Positions 50,063 through 59,595 of a stretch of DNA of 64,000 nucleotides are shown here, in pieces (position 1 is the first letter of the stretch; every line of letters starts with the position of its first letter). A program made the translations under genes and the position numbers. The notes under the pieces were generated by a model. That model was not told the origin of the DNA, searched no databases, and saw nothing but the letters and a program-made list of their open reading frames with translations. The stretch is from an uncultured Collinsella sp. GTDB taxonomy: Bacteria > Actinomycetota > Coriobacteriia > Coriobacteriales > Coriobacteriaceae. Location: positions 62,001 to 126,000 of the forward strand of contig CAAENX010000013.1 in the NCBI GenBank assembly GCA_900757495.1, given 5' to 3'.

Positions 50063-50647
50063 TTATTGGCCTTGCGTTACGGGCGCGATCTGCGAGCCCG
50101 CGCCGTTTGCACTGGTTTCGCTATCCTCGCTGTCCGCATCCTCGCCCTTTTGGGCATCGGCGATCGTTGCGGCAGCGGCAACAATACCGCGCTGAGGTGC
50201 CACGCCTGTCTGTGCCTGAGCGCCCTCGACAAGCTCCGTGCCGGCATGCGCGAGCTCAGCAGATTTGAACATCGCACTCAGGTCGACCCCGCCGCCAGCA
50301 TAGCCGAGTGCGGCAAGTGCGATCACAATCACCGCAACAACAACTGCAATCGGCACATAACGATGCCAGCCAGCAGGATTGAGCCCACTGCGGCGAGCCG
50401 CACCGCGGCTAATGTAGCCCAGCGTTCCGTCGTGCTTGAGCTTAGAGCCCACCACGCGCTTGCGCCCCCGCAGCGACGACTCGGCCTGCATGGCCAAGCG
50501 AGCGCTTGCCGAAGGATAGCCGTATTTGGTGCGCTTGAACGAACCGTCGAACCCCGACGCGTGCTTGCCCCACGTCCGGGACGTCGTGCGGCGGTTAACT
50601 GGAGCCACGCTCCGTCTATTCCGGTTTGGTCTTGAAGTCTCCGCCAT
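50063..50647 (-). CDS. Basic membrane protein of unknown function
   Basis: This 194-residue protein has a basic cytoplasmic part (about 1-95, RRGAARRSGLNP at its end), one transmembrane helix (VPIAVVVAVIVIALAALGYAG, about 99-119) and an acidic extracellular tail (DAQKGEDADSEDSETSANG). It is not recognised. The start is uncertain: ATG 50647 has a G-rich stretch close upstream, and ATG 50680 is the alternative. It lies upstream of the SPATG-sortase-LCP group and might take part in cell envelope work, but that is only a guess from location. Confidence 0.6.
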   Translation of the reverse strand: MAETSRPNRNRRSVAPVNRRTTSRTWGKHASGFDGSFKRTKYGYPSASARLAMQAESSLRGRKRVVGSKLKHDGTLGYISRGAARRSGLNPAGWHRYVPIAVVVAVIVIALAALGYAGGGVDLSAMFKSAELAHAGTELVEGAQAQTGVAPQRGIVAAAATIADAQKGEDADSEDSETSANGAGSQIAPVTQGQ

Positions 50648-50731
50648 ACGCCCCCGCACGCCGTAACGCAATCGAAACATTACCGCTTTGGACTGTAGCA
50701 CACGCGCCGCACGCGGTCACGGGTGCCTCGC

Positions 50732-51949
50732 TCAGCGGTCGTCGTCCTTCAACAAGCGCCACAGGGTCGTGCGGCTTATTCCCAGCACCTCGGCAGCGCG
50801 GGTCCGGTTGCCCTGAAGGTAGCCTACGACCAGCCGCGCGATGTCGCGTTCGGTATCGGCCAGTGGTCGCAGGATATACAGGTCGCTTTCGAGCGTCGGA
50901 GCGCCAAAGGTTGCGGTTTTGATGACGTCCTCCTGGGCGAGCACCTCCTCCGCCACCGCGCGCTCCGCCACACCCGACCCTACTAATATATAGAGTCGTT
51001 CCGAGACCTCGCGAAGCTGCAGATAGTTACGTGGCCAGCGATAACAGTTGAGCGTCGAGGCGGCCTCCTCGGACATACTCGGAGCGGCAGTTCCAAAGAC
51101 ATCTGACAGATACGACAAATACTGCGCAACCTTTTTCGATGCGCCACCCTGCTCGGCAATCGCAGGCGCCACACTTACTGCGCACGCCAAGCGCTCGGTT
51201 ACAAAAGCGGCCTGATCGCTTTCGCCACCGCCCGGCATATCGTTTGCCGTCAGAACCACATGGCAACGTGTGGCCAGCGCCGTGTCGGTCATCGTAGAGA
51301 CAAGCTCGCGCAGGCGCTGCGGCGAAAGTGCATGCCAGCCGCCAATACAAAGGGTCAGCCTTGCCTGGAACAGCGGCGATTCCGAACTTTTGAGCAGATG
51401 TCGCCACCCGCGATCCGTGAGCTCGTCAAGCGCCACGGACACAAAGGGTTCGTCAGCATAAGGCCCATCCAGATAGAGGCGTTTTGCAATCTCTGCCTGG
51501 CCAGCACCCAGCTCGCCCTCCAACATGAGGGGCACGCCGCGGGCATAGCTTTCGCAGACGGGGCCAGCGACTGCAGCGGCACCCTCGACAATGCCGTACG
51601 CGCTCGCCTCATAGCGCGCCTCGACCCCATCTGCGTTAAGCCACTCAATACCCGCGTGTGCCGCCACACCGTGCACCTCGCGGACCACGACCACCCAAAG
51701 CGCGCCGTATTCCTTGGCGACCGGACGCACCGCGAGGCTCAAGCGCCCTCCCGCATGCCCCATCACCAGGCGCGTGCCATTGCCCACGCGCCCCAGGCGC
51801 TCGGCGACAAATGCCGCGACATCTTGCTCGAGCGCGACATCATCCATGGTCGAAATCGCCACGTGTCCATGCCCATCGATTGCCAACGCCGAGGCCCCGG
51901 CAGCAGCCAGGGCCTCGATCAAGATTTGTAGCTTGGCGTCACTGTTCAT
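50732..51949 (-). CDS. NtrC-like regulator with degenerate AAA+ domain and Fis-type HTH
   Basis: This 405-residue protein ends in a Fis-type helix-turn-helix (ARLVVGYLQGNRTRAAEVLGISRTTLWRLLK). The middle (about 155-330) aligns in order with the sigma-54 activator AAA+ domain (PLMLEGELGAGQAEIAKRLY, PFVSVALDEL, RCHVVLTAND), but Walker A has Gln for Lys, the GAFTGA loop is missing, and Walker B reads TLCIGGW, without Asp-Glu. It therefore should not hydrolyse ATP or activate sigma-54 in the usual way. The N-terminal 140 residues are a sensor-like region. ATG 51949 is chosen; GTG 51973 is possible. It may regulate the yeiH gene next to it. Confidence 0.75.
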   Translation of the reverse strand: MNSDAKLQILIEALAAAGASALAIDGHGHVAISTMDDVALEQDVAAFVAERLGRVGNGTRLVMGHAGGRLSLAVRPVAKEYGALWVVVVREVHGVAAHAGIEWLNADGVEARYEASAYGIVEGAAAVAGPVCESYARGVPLMLEGELGAGQAEIAKRLYLDGPYADEPFVSVALDELTDRGWRHLLKSSESPLFQARLTLCIGGWHALSPQRLRELVSTMTDTALATRCHVVLTANDMPGGGESDQAAFVTERLACAVSVAPAIAEQGGASKKVAQYLSYLSDVFGTAAPSMSEEAASTLNCYRWPRNYLQLREVSERLYILVGSGVAERAVAEEVLAQEDVIKTATFGAPTLESDLYILRPLADTERDIARLVVGYLQGNRTRAAEVLGISRTTLWRLLKDDDR

Positions 51950-52073
51950 ATTGCGCCCCGTCCTCGGCGCCACGCCGCCACCGACGGCTGCGCGGTCGAG
52001 TGTTTCAAAATTGAACGATATTGCTCACCAAACACTATAGGGCAGAAGCCGCCGTCCTGCGAGTATATGAGTT

Positions 52074-52165
52074 GCCCCGCATCGCCATCCTGGCGGGGCG
52101 ATAAGAGCTCTTCGGGACTTATAAACCTGCGGACAAGCCATACCCGCAAGAGCTCCTATCGCTCC
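52074..52165. promoter_or_regulatory. Hairpin and inverted repeat between yeiH and the NtrC-like gene
   Basis: GCCCCGC / GCGGGGC (52074-52099) is a hairpin. GGGCGATAAGAGCTCTT..GGG (52096-52116) is inverted at 52143-52165 with a few mismatches. This may be the yeiH terminator or a binding site for the regulator. Confidence 0.4.
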
Positions 52166-52214
52166 ACCGCGAGGATGCGCTTGCCAGCATGCAGCATGCA
52201 AATTGGCTACTTCT

Positions 52215-53249
52215 CTACCAGATTCCCAGCACGTGCTGCATCCCCAAACTCATGCACGCAATGCCAATCCAGCAGCAAAAGCCCAATGCGATGGGCTTGC
52301 CGCCCTTTTTGACCAGCTCGACGATATCGGTATTAAAGCCAATAGCCGCCATAGCCATCACGATAAAGAACTTCGACATCTCCTTGATAGGCGCCGTAAC
52401 GGATGCAGGAAGCTGAAGCACCGTGGTGATTACGCTCGCCAGCACAAAGAACAGCACGAACATGGGAAACGCGCGTTTAAGCGAGAACGTGCTTTTGGCG
52501 TCGCCGCCGGCCTTGCGCGCCAGATGCATCTGCCAGCATGCGAGCACCAACGTAATGGGAATAATGGCCAGCGTCCTGGTGAGCTTGACCACTGTGGCGC
52601 TTTCGAGCACATTGGCGCCGGGATGCATGCTGTCCCAGGCGCTCGCCGCAGCCGTTACCGACGAGGTGTCGTTGATGGCGGTGCCGGCAAACAGGCCAAA
52701 GCCCTCGTTGGTCAGCCCGAGCATGCCGCCGAGCGTCGGAAACACGAGCGCCGCGATAACGTTAAACAGGAAGATGACCGAAATAGCCTGGGCAATCTCG
52801 CGATCGTCGGCATCGATGACGGGCGCGGTCGCGGCGATGGCAGAACCGCCGCAAATCGACGAACCCACACCCACAAGCGTCGCAATCTTGCCCGGCACGT
52901 TCATAACGCGGCAGAGCACGAAGGCGATGACAAGCGAGGTCGAGATCGTCGCCACGATAATCGGCAGCGACTGGGCGCCCTTGGACAGAATCTGGGAGAG
53001 GTTCATGCCAAAGCCAAGCAGGATAACCGCGTACTGTAAGACTTTTTTGGACGTATAAGTGACGCCGGCAGCGAGCTGTTCGCGACGATTCTTGGGAAAG
53101 ACAAGTGCCAGAACCATGCCAAGGAGGATGGCAAATACCGGCCCGCCGACCACCTCAATCTGTTTGCCGAGCAACGTCGCGGGGATGGCGATGATCAGGC
53201 AGAACAAAACGCCCTTCCAGCGCTCGCGTACGATATTCGCCAGTTGCAT
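52215..53249 (-). CDS. YeiH/UPF0324 family membrane transporter
   Basis: This 344-residue integral membrane protein has about ten hydrophobic segments. It has the UPF0324 signatures: GPVFAILLGMVLAL, VGVGSSICGGSAIAATAPVI, FAGTAINDTSSVTAA and GFNTDIVELV. The family is annotated as putative sulfate (sulfonate-related) exporter, with weak experimental evidence. ATG 53249 has AAGGAA 6 nt upstream. It is divergent from a GntR gene and downstream of no other gene, so it may be governed by either regulator flanking it. Confidence 0.87.
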   Translation of the reverse strand: MQLANIVRERWKGVLFCLIIAIPATLLGKQIEVVGGPVFAILLGMVLALVFPKNRREQLAAGVTYTSKKVLQYAVILLGFGMNLSQILSKGAQSLPIIVATISTSLVIAFVLCRVMNVPGKIATLVGVGSSICGGSAIAATAPVIDADDREIAQAISVIFLFNVIAALVFPTLGGMLGLTNEGFGLFAGTAINDTSSVTAAASAWDSMHPGANVLESATVVKLTRTLAIIPITLVLACWQMHLARKAGGDAKSTFSLKRAFPMFVLFFVLASVITTVLQLPASVTAPIKEMSKFFIVMAMAAIGFNTDIVELVKKGGKPIALGFCCWIGIACMSLGMQHVLGIW

Positions 53250-53442
53250 ATGGGATTCCTTCTTTCTATTTCACGTTTGCGACGGCTAATGATACGGCAA
53301 CGCTAAGCGCAATCCCGCGCAAACGCAGGCAAAGATGTCGCAAAAGTTCTCGGACAGCGATTGAATTACCCACCGCGGAGGGCTGACTCGCGGCATAATA
53401 AACAACTGACATATGAGTGTGAATGAACGGTTGCGAGGCGCT

Positions 53443-54144
53443 ATGGAAGAATCGATGCACATCGGCGAGCAGGAAACGAGCCTACAGGACCAGTCCTACC
53501 ACACCATTCGACGCAAAATCGTCTACCTGGACTACAAGCCGGGCGAAAAGCTGGGCGTTAAACAGCTTTGCGACGACCTGGATATGGGGCGCACCCCTGT
53601 GCGCGAGGCGCTGGTGCGTCTGGCGCAAGAGGGCCTGGTGCGCACCGTACCCCAAAGCGGCACCTATGTCTCGCCCATCAACCTCACCCTTGCCGAAAGC
53701 GCCTGCTACATTCGCGAGCACCTGGAAAAGCAGGTGATTGTGGAATGCTGCGCACGTGCCACCTCGGCGGGTATCGAGCAGCTCGACCGCACCATCGCAC
53801 TGCAGGAAAAGGCGATGGCCGAAGAGGATCGCATAGGCTTCTTTTTGAGCGACAACCTCATGCATCGCATGATCTTTAGCATCGCATGCCGCAGCACCGT
53901 GTGGTCGTGGCTCGAGGAGACCAATGCCGACCTTGAGCGCTTCCGCTGGTTGCGCGCCGCCACGCAGGTTCTCGACAATCAGGACATCGTGAACGAGCAC
54001 AAGCAGATTCGCCGCGCTATCGCCGGTCGCGACCCCATCGAAGCGAGCTTTTTGGTCAGCAAGCACCTGCACATGATGTTCCGCAACCAAACCGAAGTTC
54101 TGGATCAATATCCCGAGTACTTCGAGACCAGCAAGCTCCGCTAA
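53443..54144 (+). CDS. GntR-family transcriptional regulator (FCD type)
   Basis: This 233-residue protein has an N-terminal winged helix (KLGVKQLCDDLDMGRTPVREALVRLAQEGLV) and a C-terminal FCD helical ligand domain (about 85-225) with acid and His residues (DNLMHRMI, KHLHMMF) that often bind a metal. Start is uncertain: ATG 53443 has GAGG 5 nt upstream; ATG 53413 and 53455 are alternatives. It is divergent from yeiH by about 190 nt. The coding end TTCGAGACCAGCAAGCTCCG (FETSKLR) is repeated 48 nt later (54169). Confidence 0.85.
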   Translation: MEESMHIGEQETSLQDQSYHTIRRKIVYLDYKPGEKLGVKQLCDDLDMGRTPVREALVRLAQEGLVRTVPQSGTYVSPINLTLAESACYIREHLEKQVIVECCARATSAGIEQLDRTIALQEKAMAEEDRIGFFLSDNLMHRMIFSIACRSTVWSWLEETNADLERFRWLRAATQVLDNQDIVNEHKQIRRAIAGRDPIEASFLVSKHLHMMFRNQTEVLDQYPEYFETSKLR

Positions 54145-54202
54145 CCTGCCAAAAAGGGACAGGTTTATTTCGAAACCAGCAAACTCCGCTAACCCGCCAA
54201 AA
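54121..54202 (+). repeat. Duplicated gene end (FETSKLR-stop) around a family D fragment
   Basis: The 34-nt end of the GntR gene (54121-54154) is repeated at 54169-54202 with three differences: GAG/GAA and AAG/AAA (synonymous) and one T/C beyond the stop. The offset of 48 nt keeps frame. The intervening AGGGACAGGTTTAT is part of the family D repeat also seen near 56393 and 59395. Confidence 0.85.
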
Positions 54203-54239
54203 CCACCACAAAGGGGACAGGCACCTTTGTGGTGGTTTC
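54199..54239. repeat. CCACCACAAAGGGGACAGG palindrome (family C, copy 2)
   Basis: AAAACCACCACAAAGG pairs with CCTTTGTGGTGGTTT. Same element as 12359-12418 and 56321-56357. Confidence 0.75.
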
Positions 54240-54249
54240 TCCGCACATA

Positions 54250-54287
54250 AAGGCCCGGCTCCGTCTGATGATGCGGAGCCGGGCCTT
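54250..54287. terminator. Bidirectional terminator between gntR-type gene and glmS
   Basis: AAGGCCCGGCTCCG (54250-54263) is perfectly inverted at 54274-54287, loop 10 nt. Lies between convergent genes. Confidence 0.88.
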
Positions 54288-54312
54288 GGTCGCTAGAACG
54301 CCGGAACATCCA

Positions 54313-56160
<1,848 letters not shown>

Positions 56161-56261
56161 AGGATAAATCCCTTCGTTCGCGTGACTGCAAGACGTCCAC
56201 GCACAGGGGGCGCTGAGACGTATAACGTTCGAGTATTGTACTCACGCAAGCGCAAGCTGAT

Positions 56262-56294
56262 ATACCAGAAGTGGTATCTCAACTTAGATACCAC
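56262..56294. promoter_or_regulatory. Palindromic operator candidate upstream of glmS
   Basis: GTGGTATCT (56271-56279), 6 nt, AGATACCAC (56286-56294) is a perfect inverted repeat, and ATACCA..TGGTAT (56262-56277) overlaps it. On the minus strand TTGCGT, 18 nt, TTATAC lies just downstream as a possible promoter. A GntR- or LacI-type protein could bind here. Confidence 0.5.
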
Positions 56295-56320
56295 CCGATG
56301 CACACATGCCCAGCCGGTCC

Positions 56321-56357
56321 AAACCACCACGAAGGGGACAGGCACCTTTGTGGTGGT
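56321..56357. repeat. CCACCACGAAGGGGACAGG palindrome (family C, copy 3)
   Basis: ACCACCACGAAGG pairs with CCTTTGTGGTGGT (one mismatch). See 12359 and 54199. Confidence 0.75.
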
Positions 56358-56389
56358 CGCGCTGGCAACGGCGTTTCCGCAGATAAAAC

Positions 56390-56428
56390 CTGCCAAAATA
56401 AACCTGTCCCTAATTGGCAGGTTTTGGC
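56390..56428. repeat. Family D palindrome (CCTGCCAAAATAAACCTGTCC)
   Basis: ACCTGCCAA pairs with TTGGCAGGT. The inner part AATAAACCTGTCCCT is the inverse of AGGGACAGGTTTATT seen at 54154-54168 and 59400-59415. Confidence 0.7.
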
Positions 56429-56489
56429 ACCCTAGGGGCGGGCGATGCTACAATCTGGCTTGTACTTGAAACGCATCAAAGGGGCCGCT

Positions 56490-57623
56490 ATGGCAAAGGT
56501 AAAAATCAGCGACGTCGCGCGCGAGGCGGGAGTCTCGCTGGGCACGGTATCCAACGCGCTCAACCACCCCGAAAAGTTGCGCCCCGAGACCCTCAAGCTC
56601 ATCAACGAGACCATCAATCGCCTTGGCTACCTGCCCAACCAAAGCGCTCGCCAGCTGGCCGGCGGCACCACTAAGTCCTTTGGCCTTGTCCTCCCCCGTC
56701 TCGATCACGGCTTTTCGCTCCAAATCGCCAGCGGTGCCCACAACGAGGCACGCAAGCACGGCTATGACTTGCTCATCGCCAATGCCGATAACGACGACAT
56801 TCTCGAGGATCATTACCTGCGCTATTTTATGGGCACGCAGATGTCCGGCGTCATGGTTCAGCCCATGGCGTCCCCCGATTGGCACCCCGCCATGACCAAG
56901 ATTCCCGTCCCCATCGTCCATCTGGACGTCCATTGTTCAGAACCCGGTTACTACGTGGCCGCCGACAACGAGGCACAGGGGCGCATTATCGCCGAGCTCG
57001 CCATCGCCCGCGGCGCACACCGCATCGTCGTTGTGGGCCGAGCGGCATTTATGCAGCTCACCCTGCGCGTCCTTGGCATCCACAAGGCACTTGCCCTGCA
57101 TCCCGATATCAAAATTGAGGTCATTGATGCCGGAGAGTGGAATACCGCAGCCGACGGCTACAGCATCGGTACCCAGATTGCCGAACGCCCTGTTAACGAG
57201 CGCCCCGATTTTGTCATCGGCCTGACCGACGTATTAGCCTCGGGCGTTATCTCGGCGCTGACCGACAAAGGCATCTCCGTCCCCGAGCAGGTCCGCGTGG
57301 CCGGCTGCGACGGCAACCCCCTAGCATGGAGCGGGTCGGTTCCCCTTACCACCGTGGCGCCGCCGGGCTACGAAATTGGCCGCAAGGGCGTTCAATTGCT
57401 CATGGAGCAAATCGAGGATAAACCTGCCGCCAAGACCAAACGAGTCCGCATCGGCTCCGCCGCGCGCACCGTCACCACGGCCACGGCCACCGAGGACATT
57501 AACCGTCAGGAGCTCGTGCGCCCCTTCTTGCTCGAACGTGTGAGCACCCAAAAGGCCGAGCAGCGCCCGACGGGCCAAGCCATGGCCCCGACAACCGACA
57601 TCAACCTCGGCGCCTACCTTTAG
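56490..57623 (+). CDS. LacI-family transcriptional regulator
   Basis: This 377-residue protein has the LacI HTH at the start (KISDVAREAGVSLGTVSNALNHPEKLRPETL) and a periplasmic-binding-type sensor domain (about 60-340; FGLVLPRLDHGFS, VHLDVHCSEPGYYVAADNEAQG). The C-terminal 40 residues are a family-unusual polar extension. Start ATG 56490 has AAAGGGG 6 nt upstream. No sugar operon is adjacent, so its targets lie elsewhere or in its own promoter. It converges on the HAD gene with stop codons overlapping by 4 nt. Confidence 0.88.
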   Translation: MAKVKISDVAREAGVSLGTVSNALNHPEKLRPETLKLINETINRLGYLPNQSARQLAGGTTKSFGLVLPRLDHGFSLQIASGAHNEARKHGYDLLIANADNDDILEDHYLRYFMGTQMSGVMVQPMASPDWHPAMTKIPVPIVHLDVHCSEPGYYVAADNEAQGRIIAELAIARGAHRIVVVGRAAFMQLTLRVLGIHKALALHPDIKIEVIDAGEWNTAADGYSIGTQIAERPVNERPDFVIGLTDVLASGVISALTDKGISVPEQVRVAGCDGNPLAWSGSVPLTTVAPPGYEIGRKGVQLLMEQIEDKPAAKTKRVRIGSAARTVTTATATEDINRQELVRPFLLERVSTQKAEQRPTGQAMAPTTDINLGAYL

Positions 57624-58270
57624 CGCACGGCCTTGACCGCTGCTGGCAGATCGAACAGCGTATCGAGCACAGCCTCGCAGCCATCCACCACGTCCTGCGG
57701 CAGCGGCACGATATCGGGAACGGCAAAGACGTGGCAGCCGGCCGTGATGCCCGAGACGCAGCCGTTGCGGGAATCCTCGACCACGGCGCACTCCTCGGGA
57801 GCAAAGCCCGCGCGCTCGCAGGCGAGCAGGTACATCTCGGGATCGGGCTTGCCGTGCGCGACGTCCTCGCCGCAGGTCACCGTCTCAAACTTGTCAAAGA
57901 GGCCGACCGTCTTAAGGTTGCGCTCGGCGGTAACGTGGCGCGACGACGTCGCGAGGCCCACGTGATAGCCCGCAGCCAGCAGCTCGTTCAGGCACTCGGC
58001 AGCGCCAGCCTTAAGCTCCAGATCGGTCTTGACCATCTCGTCGCGAATCTCCTTATGGCGACGATAGATTGCCTCAGCGGTTTCGCTGCTGTCGTAATGC
58101 TCCCCAAGGATGCCCATGACATCGGGCAGCGTACGACCGATAAACTGATGGATCAGCGCATCATCAATCGCGAATCCCAGCTCGGCCGCGCCCGCCTTCC
58201 ACGCCTTGATACCCAAACGCTCGGTGTCGACCAGCGTTCCGTCCATATCAAAAATAACAGCCTTGATCAT
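57620..58270 (-). CDS. HAD-superfamily sugar phosphatase / beta-phosphoglucomutase-like
   Basis: This 216-residue protein has motif I IFDMDGTLVDTERL (Asp8, Asp10), a small helical cap (IHQFIGRTLPDVMGIL), motif II LATSS, Lys in HGKPDPEMYLLA and motif IV VVEDSRNGCVSGITAG. It belongs to the beta-phosphoglucomutase-like group, which dephosphorylates or isomerises sugar phosphates in the cytoplasm. Substrate is not predictable. ATG 58270 has GGGGGA upstream. The stop overlaps the LacI stop (convergent). Confidence 0.87.
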   Translation of the reverse strand: MIKAVIFDMDGTLVDTERLGIKAWKAGAAELGFAIDDALIHQFIGRTLPDVMGILGEHYDSSETAEAIYRRHKEIRDEMVKTDLELKAGAAECLNELLAAGYHVGLATSSRHVTAERNLKTVGLFDKFETVTCGEDVAHGKPDPEMYLLACERAGFAPEECAVVEDSRNGCVSGITAGCHVFAVPDIVPLPQDVVDGCEAVLDTLFDLPAAVKAVR

Positions 58271-58443
58271 ATCGGTCCCCCATCTCTTCGCGCTGCTGTA
58301 CTCCCGCAACTTTACCGCACCTGTAAACTTGTATATAACGTATATAGCATATTGCACTTTCGTTACATAGATAGAAGTCTTATGACAAGCGGCTCGGTAG
58401 GATTATAGTTTTCGACCGAGTACTCAACGGCAAGGATCGATTC

Positions 58444-59322
58444 ATGCTTTCAGACACCACCGCACCTGCAGAGGGGCTTCAGGACAAACTCACAGCGCTC
58501 GAGCAACTGCTTTTGGCATACGGACGCGTCGCCATCGGCTTTTCCGGTGGCGTCGACAGCAGCTTTTTGGCCGCGGTCTGCGCCCGCATCATGCCCGCCA
58601 GCACGCTTCTCGTCCACCTCACCACGCCGCTCATCGGCACGCCCGAGCAGGCTTCGTTTGAGCGGTCCGTTGACGGGCAGGCCAATGAGGGGCCGCATTT
58701 TAAGCTCCCCGTGCTCAATCTTTCGGTCGATCAGCTGCGGCTCCCCCAAGTAGCCTGCAACGATGCCGACCGCTGCTACCACTGCAAGCGCGCCGGCTTT
58801 ACCGCCATCGTCAACCACGCCAAGTCGTTGGGCTTTCCCACCGTCATCGACGGCAGCAACGCAAGCGACCGCGGCGACTACCGCCCCGGCATGCGCGCCG
58901 CCCAGGAGCTCGGCGTGCGCTCGCCGCTTATGGAGGTCGGCTTTACCAAGGACGAGGAACGCGAGTTGCTGCGCGCCTGGGGATACCCCGTCTGGAACCT
59001 GCCAGCAGGAGCCTGTCTTGCCACGCGCGTTCCCACGGGCGAGGAGCTTACGCGCGAGAAGGTCGATTTAATCCGCGCCTGCGAGGACTACCTGCACGAC
59101 CTTGGCCTGAACCAGGTCCGCGCACGCCTCGTCGGCGGCTGCATGCATATCGAGGCCGCGCCGGCAGACGTCGCCAAGATCGCCGCCCTCGGCAGCACCG
59201 CGGTCAACGACGAGGGCAAGGCCCCGCTTCCCGCCGCCATCGAATCTGCCCTGCGCAACCTAGGCTGCGGCCATATCTCCCCCGAGGTCACCCCCTACAT
59301 CCACGGCAACATGAATCTTTAA
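58444..59322 (+). CDS. larE: LarE-type ATP-dependent sacrificial sulfur transferase
   Basis: This 292-residue PP-loop protein has SGGVDSS (34-40) for ATP pyrophosphate binding and the LarE signature VIDGSNASDRGDYRPGMRAAQELGVRSPL. In the family it adenylates and then thiolates the nickel-pincer nucleotide precursor of lactate racemase. The sulfur-bearing Cys is expected in LPAGACLATR (Cys191); CYHC (Cys111, Cys114) is also present, so three cysteines could instead bind an Fe-S cluster, as in some LarE homologues. No larA, larB or larC is in the window. ATG 58444; weak AAGGAT upstream. Confidence 0.88.
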   Translation: MLSDTTAPAEGLQDKLTALEQLLLAYGRVAIGFSGGVDSSFLAAVCARIMPASTLLVHLTTPLIGTPEQASFERSVDGQANEGPHFKLPVLNLSVDQLRLPQVACNDADRCYHCKRAGFTAIVNHAKSLGFPTVIDGSNASDRGDYRPGMRAAQELGVRSPLMEVGFTKDEERELLRAWGYPVWNLPAGACLATRVPTGEELTREKVDLIRACEDYLHDLGLNQVRARLVGGCMHIEAAPADVAKIAALGSTAVNDEGKAPLPAAIESALRNLGCGHISPEVTPYIHGNMNL

Positions 59323-59349
59323 GTTGCGCCGTTTTACAAACGGCGCAAC
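59323..59349 (+). terminator. Hairpin after larE
   Basis: GTTGCGCCGTTT (59323-59334) is perfectly inverted at 59338-59349 with a 3-nt loop, starting right after the stop. No T-tract follows. A family D repeat (CCAAAAAGGGACAGGTTTAT) lies at about 59395-59432. Confidence 0.65.
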
Positions 59350-59595
59350 CGCTCGGCGCTGCGCAGGTTCAACCTGAACACATAAATTGCCACCTTCCAA
59401 AAAGGGACAGGTTTATTTTGGCAGGTTTTATCTGGAGAAACGCCGAATAGCCCTGCATGCACGACCACCGCAGCTCCATATGAGGCAAATTAATCAGTAG
59501 CGTCTATCCCAAATCTTAAGTATTTGTTCGACAGAACGGCCCCTGCCGGCTCCTGCTAGACTGGTAGATTCCCAACCGTCCATCCAGGAGCCTCA

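Noticed and set aside
56161..56489. glmS ribozyme
   Set aside because: Searched by eye for the conserved core near the glmS start; nothing matching was seen, only short palindromes.
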